DNA from: Phycisphaeraceae bacterium
GTDB lineage: Bacteria; Planctomycetota; Phycisphaerae; Phycisphaerales; Phycisphaeraceae
Length of the DNA: 11,977 nucleotides
Direction: 5' to 3'
Assembly: GCA_020851395.1 (NCBI GenBank)
Contig: JADZCW010000136.1
Coordinates: forward strand, 1-11,977
In this document: one piece after another, positions 5,485 to 11,977 of the stretch
Layout of the letters: each line of letters starts with the position of its first letter
Position numbering within the stretch: position 1 is the first letter of the stretch
The notes under the pieces: model-generated
What the model was told of the DNA's origin: nothing
Database searches by the model: none
What the model saw: the letters and a program-made list of their open reading frames with translations, nothing else
Made by a program: the position numbers and the translations under genes

Positions 5485-7020
5485 TCATCCCCTGTCGAAG
5501 TCGACGGCTCGGGCCTGGCGCGCCCTGCCCCCGGCCACCGTCGCACCGGAGTTGTCCTTCGCTTCTCCTGACCGTTGAGTCCTCGCCGACTGCTCACACC
5601 GCCGGGCATCGCGCTCGAGCGCGTCGTGGATGACCTCGGCCGGTCGGCCAAGGGTCTGGACCAGGTATTCACCAAGCAGCGCCCGCAGACGCGCCAGGGC
5701 GATGGCGTGCGTCTGCCCCGTCCGCGCGTGGACCCAGTCCGTCAGGGCAAGGAACGCGGCGAAGGGCGAAGCCGCGGGCGACCCGGGCATCGACCAGAGC
5801 AGCGGCAGCGTCGCGATGAACCGCCCGCTGTTGGCCAAGAGATCCCAGTAGCGTGCGAAACGGCGCAGGCGCTGCATCGTGGCGAAATCCAGCAGGCTGT
5901 TGGCGAGGATCTCGTAGGGTGGGTGCGGGCTGTAGACCATCCCGAAGTCGGCGTCGTGCCGGCTGATCGGCGTGCCGCGCAGGCGCTTGAGCAGGCCGAC
6001 CTGGATCTCCTGCGGGCCCAACCCCACCAGCCGGTCGAAGCCGGCCGTGAAGCTCGCGAGCGATTCCCCCGGCAGGCCGACGATCAGGTCTGTGTGCAGG
6101 TGCACGCCGGTGCTCTGACGCAGCCAGCGGAGATTCCGCTCAGCCATCGCGTTGTCCTGCCGCCGGCTGATGCGGGCGGTGACCTCTTCGTTGAAGCTCT
6201 GGATGCCGACCTCGAGCTGCACCGCCCCGGTGGGGAACGTCGCCAGCGCCCGACCCAGCTCCGGCGGCATGCGGTCGGGGATCATCTCGAAGTGCAGGGA
6301 GAGATCCGCCACCTGCTGGCCGCGGAAGAACTCGACGATCGCCAGGCTCGTGTCGAGCCGGAGGTTGAACGTGCGGTCGACGAACTTGAAGTGACGCGCC
6401 CCGCGGTCGATCAGCCGCTGCATCGCGGCGAGGAACTGCTCGAGCGGGAAGGCCCGCAGCGGGACGTCCAGCGACGAGAGGCAGAACTCGCACGAGAACG
6501 GGCACCCGCGCGACGCCTCGACGTAGAGCACGCGATGGGCGATGTCGTCCGCGTCGTACAGGTCGTAGGGCAACTCGATCGCGGCCAGGTCGGGCAGCTC
6601 CGCGGCGATGACCTTTTGCGCGGGCCGTTCACCGGACAGCAGCCTGCGGCACAGCTCGGCAAACGCCAGGTCCGCCTCGCCGGTGACGACGTAGTCCGCC
6701 AGCCGGACGATCTCCTGCGCGTCCGTCTCGTGGCTGACCTCCGGGCCGCCCAGGACAATCGTCAGCTGCGGGTCCAGGCGTTTGAGCATCGCCACGAGCT
6801 CAGTCGTGGGCGTGACGTTCCAGACATAGACGCCCAGGCCCAGGATGCGTGGCCGATCGCGCAGGATGGTCTCGGCGACGTCCACCGGCCGGCGGGTGAT
6901 CTCGAACTCCCGGATGGCCGCCCGGGGCCCAAGTCCGCCGAGGTTGGCCAGCAGGTAGCGCAGCCCCAGGGCGCTGTGGGCGTAGCGGGCGTTGAGCGTG
7001 CTGAGCAGGATCTCGGGCAC
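5485..7020 (-). CDS. B12-binding domain/radical SAM protein, DUF4080 type
   Basis: From GTG at 7018-7020 the protein has 511 residues. It opens with EILLSTLNARYAHSALGLRY, which matches the conserved start of DUF4080-type B12/radical SAM proteins; the frame is open 59 codons further, but that extension is arginine-rich and overlaps the TPR gene. Order: Rossmann-like cobalamin-binding domain (about 1-140, with LGGPEVS near 90), radical SAM core (about 165-350) with the 4Fe-4S motif CxxxCxxC at Cys173, Cys177, Cys180, then KFVDRTFN, GIQSFN and VGLPGE strand motifs, and the DUF4080 tail. The canonical DxHxxG cobalamin motif is not seen in the N-terminal domain, so base-off B12 binding through histidine is doubtful. 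The reaction is unknown. No Shine-Dalgarno precedes the GTG. It follows the TPR gene by 98 bases on the same strand, so cotranscription is possible. Confidence 0.88.
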   Translation of the reverse strand: MPEILLSTLNARYAHSALGLRYLLANLGGLGPRAAIREFEITRRPVDVAETILRDRPRILGLGVYVWNVTPTTELVAMLKRLDPQLTIVLGGPEVSHETDAQEIVRLADYVVTGEADLAFAELCRRLLSGERPAQKVIAAELPDLAAIELPYDLYDADDIAHRVLYVEASRGCPFSCEFCLSSLDVPLRAFPLEQFLAAMQRLIDRGARHFKFVDRTFNLRLDTSLAIVEFFRGQQVADLSLHFEMIPDRMPPELGRALATFPTGAVQLEVGIQSFNEEVTARISRRQDNAMAERNLRWLRQSTGVHLHTDLIVGLPGESLASFTAGFDRLVGLGPQEIQVGLLKRLRGTPISRHDADFGMVYSPHPPYEILANSLLDFATMQRLRRFARYWDLLANSGRFIATLPLLWSMPGSPAASPFAAFLALTDWVHARTGQTHAIALARLRALLGEYLVQTLGRPAEVIHDALERDARRCEQSARTQRSGEAKDNSGATVAGGRARQARAVDFDRG

Positions 7021-7118
7021 GAGGGATAGTGTAGAGGCAATGGCGTCTGAACGGCACGGGAGCCTGTGGACCAGGTCTGTCCATGCCCTATGTCTGGAAA
7101 CAACAAAAACGTGGCGAT

Positions 7119-9803
7119 TTAAGGCGTGTTCACCGCGGCGGAGGGGGCCGCGGCGGTGGAATCGCGGAGCTGGAGCTGGTCGGTCCAGCGGAGCCAATCT
7201 TCCCAGTGCTGATGGGTCATCAGGCCCACGCTGTCGTTGAAAGCGTCCTCGGGGATGCGTTTGAGCTGGTCCTGGGCCCGGCGGTTGGCGGCGCGGGCCT
7301 CCTGGACCTGGCCGAGCTCAGCGTGGGCGTTGACGATCTGGATCAACGCTACCAGCGAGGCTGGGTCGCGCTCCCACCGACGGGCGGCCAGGTCGTAGAG
7401 CTCGATCGCCTGCTTGAAGCGCCGCAGGTCGAAAGCGCAGTCCGCCCGGAAGAAGAACGAGTCGCGGTAGTAGACCTGCTCGAGCGGGTCCAGGGCGTCG
7501 AACGTCCGCTGCTCGAGCTCGGTGATGACCTGGTCGTAGAGGCGCAGGGCCTGGTCGAGCCGCTGGTCGCGTTCGTGCTGACGGGCGGCGAGCTGGGCCT
7601 GGGAGAGGGCCTGGTCGGGGTCGGCCTGGAGCTCCTTGATCGACTGGCGGTAGGCGTCAGCCAGCAGAAACCGCACGGCCGCGGTGTGGCTGTCGCCGCG
7701 TGCCTCCATCAGGTCCAGGGCCTGGGAGAGGCGTGCGACGGCGTCGCGGTACTCGCCGAGCTGGTGGTGCAGCCGGCCGAGCTCCTGCAAGGCGTCGATG
7801 TAGCGCGGGCTCTGCGGGGTGATGGCGGGGTGGTTCTCGAGGATACCGTTGAGCGTGCGCTTGGCCGCGTCGTAGTCCTTCATCTCCGTGTAGCAGCGGG
7901 CCAGGGGGACGAGGCTGTCGTAGGTGTCCGGGCTGTTGGGGTACATCTCAGCGAGGGAGAGGAACTGGCCCAGGGCGGCCTGGTACTGGCCGTCGACGAG
8001 GTAGGCCAGCCCCAGCCGGCGAGCGGCGGTTTGGCGGCGCGGGTCCTCGGGGAGGAACTGGATGTAGTCGCCGTAGCGGGCGATGGCCTTGGCCCAGAGC
8101 TGGGCCTTGTCGTAACACTCGGCACTCTGCCAGAGGGTGTCGGCGAAGGCCTTGGCGTCGCCCTCGGTCTCGGCCATCAGGGCGTGCTTGTAGTAGTAAT
8201 CGCCAGCCGTCTCGTAGTGCAGGGCGGCCTCCTGATTGGCCAGCTCAAAGCCGGTGCGCCACTGGCTGCTGGTCGAGCGGGCGACCTGTTCGACGGTGGG
8301 CTTGAGGCTCTGGGCGTGGGCCTTGAGCTGGTCGGCCAGCTTCTCATGGGCCACAGCCAATCGGCCGGCGATCTTGCGCGGCGGGTCCTGCCCGTAGAGC
8401 GGCGAGAGCACCCCGACATAGTCCAGGGCCAGCTGATAATCCTGGTTCGAGAAGGCCCGGTCGTAATGGTCCAGCACGACTTCTTCGAGTTGCTGGCGCG
8501 CCGGCGCGTCGGCGGGGATCTGACGGTTGCGCACCTGCTCGACGGCCTGGCCCAGGACGTCACGGGCCTGGTCGTGATCCGAGGCCCGGGCCCGGCAATC
8601 GCCCAGGCCGATCAGGGCCGGGATGTAGCTGGACGTGCCGGGGTAATTCTCCACGGCCTCGGCGAAGTAGCGCACCGCCTGCGCCGGGTCGCCGGTGCGT
8701 GCCAGGGCCACCTGCCCGAGCCCCACCAGGGCCTCGGCGCTCAGCGGGTTCTCGGGCACCTTCTTGAGATAGCCGTCCGCCTTGTCGAACCATCGCCAGG
8801 CGTCGTCGAACCCCCCGAGCTTCTGGTACGCCCGGGCCAGCGGGAGCATCAGCTCCACCAGGTCCTGCTCCGGCCCACTGTCCGCGAGCACGGCCAGACG
8901 GCGCAACAGATAATCGCGCACCTCCTCGGCCGCGCCGACCTCGGCCGGCTGGGTGACGGCGGCGTCCGCGGCGGCCAGGTCCCCGACCGGCGAGGGCTCA
9001 GCCTCGAACATCAGCATCGCCCGCTGGGCCGTGGCCCAGACCTCCAGCCGTCGCTTCTCCGCGGGATCGGTCACGTTACTCAGCTCGGACGAGAACCGCG
9101 CCAACAGCGGCAGGACCTGATCGCTCGGGTGCGGGCCCGGCGAGTCGAGGCGCCGCTGGATGATCTGCTGGAGGATCAGGTGCCGGCGCCCGGCCGCCTC
9201 GGAGACCTGCTCCATCTTCCGCATGGCCTCGTCCTCACGCCCCAGCGCCACCAGGGCCTGCGTCCAGCGGATCAGGTGGGTGTCGTCGAGCGGGCCGCTC
9301 AACTCCGACGCCCGGCCGTAGGCGTTGACAATCTGCTGGTGCGACTCGGGGTTGTCCCAGCGGTTGGCCAGCTGCTGCTCGTAGATCAGATCGCCCTGGA
9401 TGAGGTAGAAGTGGAAGAGGTGCGAGGCCGCGTCGGGTTCATTCAGGCGGGCAGCCATCAGGTCCAGTTGGGCCTTGGCGCCCTCGAAGTCCTGGGCCTT
9501 GATCATCTGCCGGGCGGTGTCGAGCGTCTGGACGTAGTTGAACGGCGTGGGCTTGGCCCGCATGCCGTAGACGCCCAGCAACATCAACCCGAGCCCCAGC
9601 AGCAGCACCGGCAGGTGCCAGGCCTGGGACCACCCCTGCTCGACCTCGACGTTCTCGGCATCGACCGCTTCCTCTGCGGCCAGCAGCGGATCGTCGTGAT
9701 CAGCCATGGGGTCCTGCGCAGACTGCGGATCGGGAACGGGCTCGTCGGCGGGCTTGCCGGAAGCCGCCTTGGGGGATCCTGGTTCGGTCTGCTTCTTGGC
9801 CAT
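7119..9803 (-). CDS. Large membrane-anchored tetratricopeptide (TPR) repeat protein
   Basis: Started at the ATG 9801-9803 the protein has 894 residues. Residues 1-60 are hydrophilic, acidic and proline-rich. Residues 63-81 form a single hydrophobic segment (HLPVLLLGLGLMLLG) that should anchor it in the membrane. The rest is alpha-helical with many TPR-like units, clearest at about 353-423, 598-630, 669-698 and 774-847 (for example DGQYQAALGQFLSLAEMYPN and LGEYRDAVARLSQALDLM). TPR proteins are scaffolds for protein-protein contacts. There is no catalytic domain, and the partner is unknown. The frame is open to 9947, but those 48 extra codons show no conserved features. AGGCGG lies 11 bases before the chosen ATG, a loose Shine-Dalgarno. 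It is the upstream gene of a possible pair with the radical SAM gene. Confidence 0.87.
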   Translation of the reverse strand: MAKKQTEPGSPKAASGKPADEPVPDPQSAQDPMADHDDPLLAAEEAVDAENVEVEQGWSQAWHLPVLLLGLGLMLLGVYGMRAKPTPFNYVQTLDTARQMIKAQDFEGAKAQLDLMAARLNEPDAASHLFHFYLIQGDLIYEQQLANRWDNPESHQQIVNAYGRASELSGPLDDTHLIRWTQALVALGREDEAMRKMEQVSEAAGRRHLILQQIIQRRLDSPGPHPSDQVLPLLARFSSELSNVTDPAEKRRLEVWATAQRAMLMFEAEPSPVGDLAAADAAVTQPAEVGAAEEVRDYLLRRLAVLADSGPEQDLVELMLPLARAYQKLGGFDDAWRWFDKADGYLKKVPENPLSAEALVGLGQVALARTGDPAQAVRYFAEAVENYPGTSSYIPALIGLGDCRARASDHDQARDVLGQAVEQVRNRQIPADAPARQQLEEVVLDHYDRAFSNQDYQLALDYVGVLSPLYGQDPPRKIAGRLAVAHEKLADQLKAHAQSLKPTVEQVARSTSSQWRTGFELANQEAALHYETAGDYYYKHALMAETEGDAKAFADTLWQSAECYDKAQLWAKAIARYGDYIQFLPEDPRRQTAARRLGLAYLVDGQYQAALGQFLSLAEMYPNSPDTYDSLVPLARCYTEMKDYDAAKRTLNGILENHPAITPQSPRYIDALQELGRLHHQLGEYRDAVARLSQALDLMEARGDSHTAAVRFLLADAYRQSIKELQADPDQALSQAQLAARQHERDQRLDQALRLYDQVITELEQRTFDALDPLEQVYYRDSFFFRADCAFDLRRFKQAIELYDLAARRWERDPASLVALIQIVNAHAELGQVQEARAANRRAQDQLKRIPEDAFNDSVGLMTHQHWEDWLRWTDQLQLRDSTAAAPSAAVNTP

Positions 9804-10246
9804 GAGCGATCGATCCGCCTGACGCATGATCTCAGGGCCGTCTGCCCGCCCGCCAAACGGGCCGGGCATACCCCGACCTTCAACCTCTACGTCGTCCTGA
9901 CAAGCTGAGGTTGTTATCAGACGCGACTGCCATTGAACATCGGCCAATCGTGGACCCTCGCATGAATGCGGAACCGAGCCGAATCATGGTTGTTAACTCT
10001 CGTAAGCAGAGGCTCTAAGCTCATCCTGGGCGTCCCCGCCGGTGCGGGTGCGTGAGGCGATGCCGCGGGAAATATCGCCCCGGGCGAGCATCGGATGACG
10101 CCAGGCCATTCCTCCCCGCGCTAACGTACCTCGCTGGCGTAGATCGCTCGAGGGCGTCGATGCTGGCATATGTCCTTGGCATGATGGGACGACAAAATAA
10201 ACTGAACCATCCTGCCGAATCCGACGTGACAGACCAGACTCCATAG
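9804..10246. other. Intergenic region upstream of the TPR gene, no gene seen
   Basis: No open frame here is convincing. Between the TPR start and the terminator at 10247 there is a nested palindromic stretch at 10058-10093: an outer stem CGATGC (10058-10063) with GCATCG (10088-10093), enclosing the palindrome TCGCCC/GGGCGA at 10075-10087. I could not identify a clear promoter for the TPR gene, which must lie in or near this region. Confidence 0.45.
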
Positions 10247-10276
10247 AAAAAAGCCGCTCCCGATGAGGGAGCGGCT
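10247..10276 (-). terminator. Intrinsic terminator of the PEP-CTERM gene
   Basis: AGCCGCTCCC (10252-10261) and GGGAGCGGCT (10267-10276) make a perfect 10-bp GC-rich stem with a five-base loop. On the minus strand the stem runs directly into six T residues (A-run 10247-10252 on the plus strand). It lies about 50 bases after the stop of the gene that ends at 10328. A smaller hairpin, GCGTCC/GGACGC at 10298-10313, lies between the two. Confidence 0.9.
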
Positions 10277-10327
10277 CGATGAATCACTCGAACTGTAGCG
10301 TCCGTCTGGACGCGCTCTGATCGGGGC

Positions 10328-11110
10328 TCAGGCGCGACGACGGCGAGCCAGAGCCAGGCCGCCCAGGGCCAGGAGGCTGAGGCTGGCGGGCTCAGGAACC
10401 ACGTGGATGATCGCATCGGCCACCTGGCCGGTCACGCCGGAGGTGCGAGGATCAACCTGGTCGCCAGCGGTGCCGAAGCCGGTCGTGGCGGGGTTGTTGT
10501 AGTTGCCGAAGATGGGCTCCTCGGTCTCGGGGTCGATACCGATGAGGTACTGGCCTTCAGCGTAGCTGATGCCGCCGCCATCGTTGGTGGTGATCCAGAC
10601 GTTGGTGGTGCCGGGGGCCATGCCGACCGCGGAGATCGTCACGGTGGCCACGCGGTACGACGAGCTGTTGGCCTTGTAGGTCGAGTCGAGGGCGCCGAAG
10701 GTGCCGTCGATGCCGTTCTCAGTGATGGCGAACAGGCGCATGTTGTCGATCAGCTTGTTGGCCCCACCGACGACGCCGTCGATCTTGCCGGCGTTCCAGC
10801 GAACCTTGGAGTTGACCAGGGCGCTGGCAATGATGCGGCTCGTGCTGACGACGTGACCCGGGCTGTCCATGACCAGGTCGGCCGTCAGGCCGTTGACCTT
10901 CTCATCGCCGGGGAGCTGGAAATACAGGTAGAGGTTGATCGACGACGGGAACAGGACGCCGGTCGGGTCGAGCGTGATCTCGGGCACGCCGGGGGCCGGG
11001 GCAGCCGGGATTGAGCTGCCGGACGCCAGGTACAGCACACCTGCCGACGCCTGGCCGGCCACCAGGCCGCCGACAATCATCAGAGCCGCGAACAGACCAT
11101 GCCTTCTCAT
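10328..11110 (-). CDS. PEP-CTERM sorting domain-containing exported protein
   Basis: Started at 11108-11110 the protein has 260 residues. Residues 1-23 are a signal peptide (MRRHG, hydrophobic core, ASA cleavage site). Residues 238-259 are a PEP-CTERM signal: VPEPAS, then a hydrophobic helix (LSLLALGGLALA), then RRRR. In systems with exosortase such tails are cleaved during export and anchoring to the envelope. The body (about 40-230) is beta-rich with many small and polar residues (LYLYFQLPGDEKVNG, RVATVTIS), resembling the secreted beta-sandwich, possibly cohesin-like, bodies common in planctomycete PEP-CTERM proteins; this is inference. AAGGAG (plus 11118-11123) lies seven bases before the ATG, which rejects the 30-codon-longer reading. 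It is transcribed leftward behind a long, structured leader and ends at a strong terminator. No exosortase gene is in the window. Confidence 0.9.
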   Translation of the reverse strand: MRRHGLFAALMIVGGLVAGQASAGVLYLASGSSIPAAPAPGVPEITLDPTGVLFPSSINLYLYFQLPGDEKVNGLTADLVMDSPGHVVSTSRIIASALVNSKVRWNAGKIDGVVGGANKLIDNMRLFAITENGIDGTFGALDSTYKANSSSYRVATVTISAVGMAPGTTNVWITTNDGGGISYAEGQYLIGIDPETEEPIFGNYNNPATTGFGTAGDQVDPRTSGVTGQVADAIIHVVPEPASLSLLALGGLALARRRRA

Positions 11111-11257
11111 CTTTTCGCTCCTTTTCGTGTAAAAACGGGGCCAAAGTTGCAGATTTAAACCGATTCTCCCCTGTCCGCGACAGTCGCGAGGCAGGATCAT
11201 CTCGGCTGTGACTCACGTGTTATCAACGAACCAGTGCAATCTTCCCTCGCCTTGGTC

Positions 11258-11284
11258 GGCGATCAGGCTCCGATCCTGATCGCC
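11258..11284 (-). promoter_or_regulatory. Leader hairpin of the PEP-CTERM gene
   Basis: GGCGATCAGG (11258-11267) and CCTGATCGCC (11275-11284) are perfect complements with a seven-base loop. If transcription starts near 11288, as the -10 box at 11295-11300 suggests, this hairpin sits at the extreme 5' end of a leader of about 178 bases. A hairpin there commonly stabilises mRNA. No T-run follows, so it is not a terminator. A second small palindrome, CGCGAC/GTCGCG, lies at 11176-11188 in the same leader. Confidence 0.5.
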
Positions 11285-11294
11285 CGCTACCGAT

Positions 11295-11324
11295 CTTATA
11301 CCACGGATTTGTTCAGAAAAAACC
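11295..11324 (-). promoter_or_regulatory. Putative extended -10 promoter for the PEP-CTERM gene
   Basis: On the minus strand TGGTATAAG gives an extended -10 (TGn plus TATAAG, hexamer at plus 11295-11300). The -35 position holds only a T-run (plus 11318-11323 region), a poor match, but extended -10 promoters tolerate that. It lies in an AT-richer part of the intergenic region and points at the gene starting at 11110. Confidence 0.4.
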
Positions 11325-11433
11325 CTTCTCGTATGAGTTTTCAGGTTTTTCTGGCCATTTCCGCGGAACGTTAGGCCACTGATTCAGCCGTGAAGACCAA
11401 GCTCAAAAACCGAATAGAAAACCGATGTCCCGC

Positions 11434-11499
11434 AAAAAAATACATCGCACCGCCAGACACGCCGGAGCATCAAATCGCCTCCGGCCGCATGAGGCGGTG
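11434..11499 (-). ncRNA. Candidate structured RNA or attenuator leader
   Basis: Reading leftward from 11499: CACCGCC (11499-11493) pairs with GGCGGTG (11454-11448). Inside, after an internal loop of seven and six bases, GCCGGAG (11485-11479) pairs with CTCCGGC (11467-11461) around an 11-base loop. Seven bases after the outer stem come seven T residues (A-run 11434-11440). An alternative stem, CGCCTC (11496-11491) with GAGGCG (11481-11476), overlaps both stems and excludes them, giving two competing folds. A near-consensus promoter has its expected start at 11499. The predicted transcript is about 66 bases. It could be a small RNA or a regulated leader of the PEP-CTERM gene about 320 bases on. 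It matches no riboswitch family I can name. Confidence 0.4.
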
Positions 11500-11505
11500 T
11501 TTGTG

Positions 11506-11533
11506 AATATACCCTATCCTCGGATGATTTCAA
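11506..11533 (-). promoter_or_regulatory. Near-consensus sigma70-type promoter
   Basis: On the minus strand TTGAAA (plus 11528-11533) and TATATT (plus 11506-11511) are separated by 16 bases. The hexamers differ from TTGACA by one base and from TATAAT by one base. Transcription should begin about seven bases downstream, near 11499, exactly where the stem structure starts. This is the best promoter match I found in the window. Confidence 0.55.
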
Positions 11534-11646
11534 TGCCCCAGCCGACATTTTCACCAATTAACACCCCCCAGGCGACCCATGAATTTGCCTATTTTTACAT
11601 TTTGTCCGAGGCTGTTAAATCGGGCGCTTTGGACGCTGTCTCCCGA

Positions 11647-11664
11647 CACCGGCTCCGGCCGGTG
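11647..11664 (+). other. Stem-loop with UNCG-type tetraloop
   Basis: CACCGGC (11647-11653) pairs with GCCGGTG (11658-11664) around TCCG. As plus-strand RNA this is a C(UCCG)G loop, of the exceptionally stable UNCG class. There is no T-run after it and no supported plus-strand gene nearby, so its role is unclear. Confidence 0.4.
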
Positions 11665-11695
11665 ATTGACCGCGATGAGGAAGAGCCAATGGCGC

Positions 11696-11731
11696 AAAAA
11701 AACCGGGCTGATCCCAAATGAATCAGCCCGG
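11696..11731 (-). terminator. Intrinsic terminator of the right-edge PEP-CTERM gene
   Basis: CCGGGCTGAT (11703-11712) and ATCAGCCCGG (11722-11731) form a perfect 10-bp stem with a nine-base loop. On the minus strand it is followed directly by seven T residues (A-run 11696-11702). It lies about 60 bases after the stop of the gene ending at 11793, the same arrangement as the terminator at 10247. Confidence 0.9.
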
Positions 11732-11792
11732 CATTGAGCACTCACGTTCGAGATCGGATCGCCCTATCGGGAACGATCGACTCGGATTCTGA

Positions 11793-11977
11793 TCAGCGTC
11801 GCCGGATCAGTGCCAGGGCGCCGAGTGCGAGGAGCGAAAGGCTGGCGGGTTCGGGGATGGCGGCGAGCTGGGCGGAGTCGACGCCGCTGCCGGCGAGCAG
11901 GGCGACGAAGGTGTTGATGTCCTGGACGTTGATGACGCCGGACTGGTTGGGGTCGACCTCGCCGTAGACGGCGGCGG
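11793..11977 (-). CDS. Dockerin-like/PEP-CTERM protein, C-terminal 60 residues only
   Basis: The minus-strand frame enters from the right edge and ends with TGA at 11793-11795; the start lies outside the window. The visible 60 residues begin AAVYGEVDPNQSGVINVQDI. They contain a 12-residue EF-hand/dockerin-type loop with Asp8, Asn10, Ser12, Gly13, Ile15, Asn16 and Asp19 at the calcium-ligand and structural positions, followed by NTFVALLAGSG. A short linker leads to IPEPAS, a hydrophobic helix (LSLLALGALALI) and RRR, a PEP-CTERM signal almost the same as that of the gene at 10328. Single dockerin-like loops next to PEP-CTERM are common in planctomycetes. The protein is therefore probably exported and envelope-sorted; its main domain is not visible. 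A strong terminator follows at 11696-11731. Confidence 0.88.
   Translation of the reverse strand, partial: AAVYGEVDPNQSGVINVQDINTFVALLAGSGVDSAQLAAIPEPASLSLLALGALALIRRR

Noticed and set aside
5575..7029. 484-codon plus-strand open frame
   Set aside because: It is antisense to the radical SAM gene, which has the CxxxCxxC motif. The plus frame is Arg/Gln/Asp-rich and motif-free.
7083..9908. 941-codon plus-strand open frame
   Set aside because: It is exactly antisense to the TPR gene. The translation is a low-complexity mix rich in Gly, Val, Leu and Arg with no domain, as expected from a GC-rich shadow frame, whereas the minus strand gives clear TPR units and a membrane segment.
10021..10416. 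131-codon minus-strand open frame over the terminator
   Set aside because: It overlaps the end of the PEP-CTERM gene and runs through its intrinsic terminator, with no supporting motif.
10403..11014. 203-codon plus-strand open frame
   Set aside because: It is antisense to the PEP-CTERM gene, which has a signal peptide, sorting tail, ribosome site and terminator.
11425..11721. 98-codon plus-strand open frame in the AT-richer intergenic region
   Set aside because: No Shine-Dalgarno, third-position GC far below the neighbours, and its stop lies inside the terminator loop at 11696-11731. The non-coding explanation is stronger.
1..11977. CRISPR arrays, tRNA or rRNA genes, insertion-sequence transposases
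   Set aside because: I saw no regularly spaced repeats, cloverleaf, rRNA core sequence or transposase motif. This is by eye only; tRNAscan, Infernal and IS searches were not possible.

Overview
The window looks like a chromosomal stretch from a high-GC planctomycete, probably a member of the Phycisphaerae. The best evidence is two leftward genes near the right edge that end in almost the same PEP-CTERM sorting tail (V/IPEPASLSLLALGxLAL followed by arginines). One of them carries a dockerin-like calcium loop just before the tail. The TPR protein with one N-terminal membrane anchor and the DUF4080-type B12/radical SAM protein also fit. The taxonomic call is an inference; there is no rRNA or other marker gene here.

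Layout, left to right. (1) 1-1528, + strand: two tandem alpha/beta-hydrolase paralogues, the first cut by the window edge, differing at 29 of about 200 aligned residues. (2) 1631-2618, - strand: a likely two-gene operon, a GFA/Mss4-like zinc protein followed by a DinB-fold metal protein. (3) 2688-3374: no convincing gene, but a cluster of stem-loops. (4) 3375-4930, + strand: an unrecognised secreted protein, two perfect inverted repeats, then a CPBP-family membrane protease. (5) 4931-5484: no gene; terminator-like stem-loops that would serve leftward transcripts. (6) 5485-9803, - strand: a large membrane-anchored TPR protein followed by a B12-binding/radical SAM protein. (7) 9804-10246: no gene. 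(8) 10247-11977, - strand: two PEP-CTERM genes, each with a clear intrinsic terminator. They are separated by a 680-bp intergenic region rich in predicted promoters and stem-loops.

Most genes look like ordinary accessory or housekeeping functions: esterase-like hydrolases, metal-binding enzymes, and envelope or exported proteins. The part most worth a second look is 11434-11533. There a near-consensus leftward promoter (TTGAAA, 16 bp, TATATT) has its expected start at the first base of a two-stem RNA structure, which is followed by seven T residues. This could be a small RNA or an attenuated leader upstream of the PEP-CTERM gene. A second promoter with an extended -10 and a 10-bp leader hairpin lies closer to that gene. 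I do not see a complete new multi-gene defence, CRISPR or mobile system in this window.
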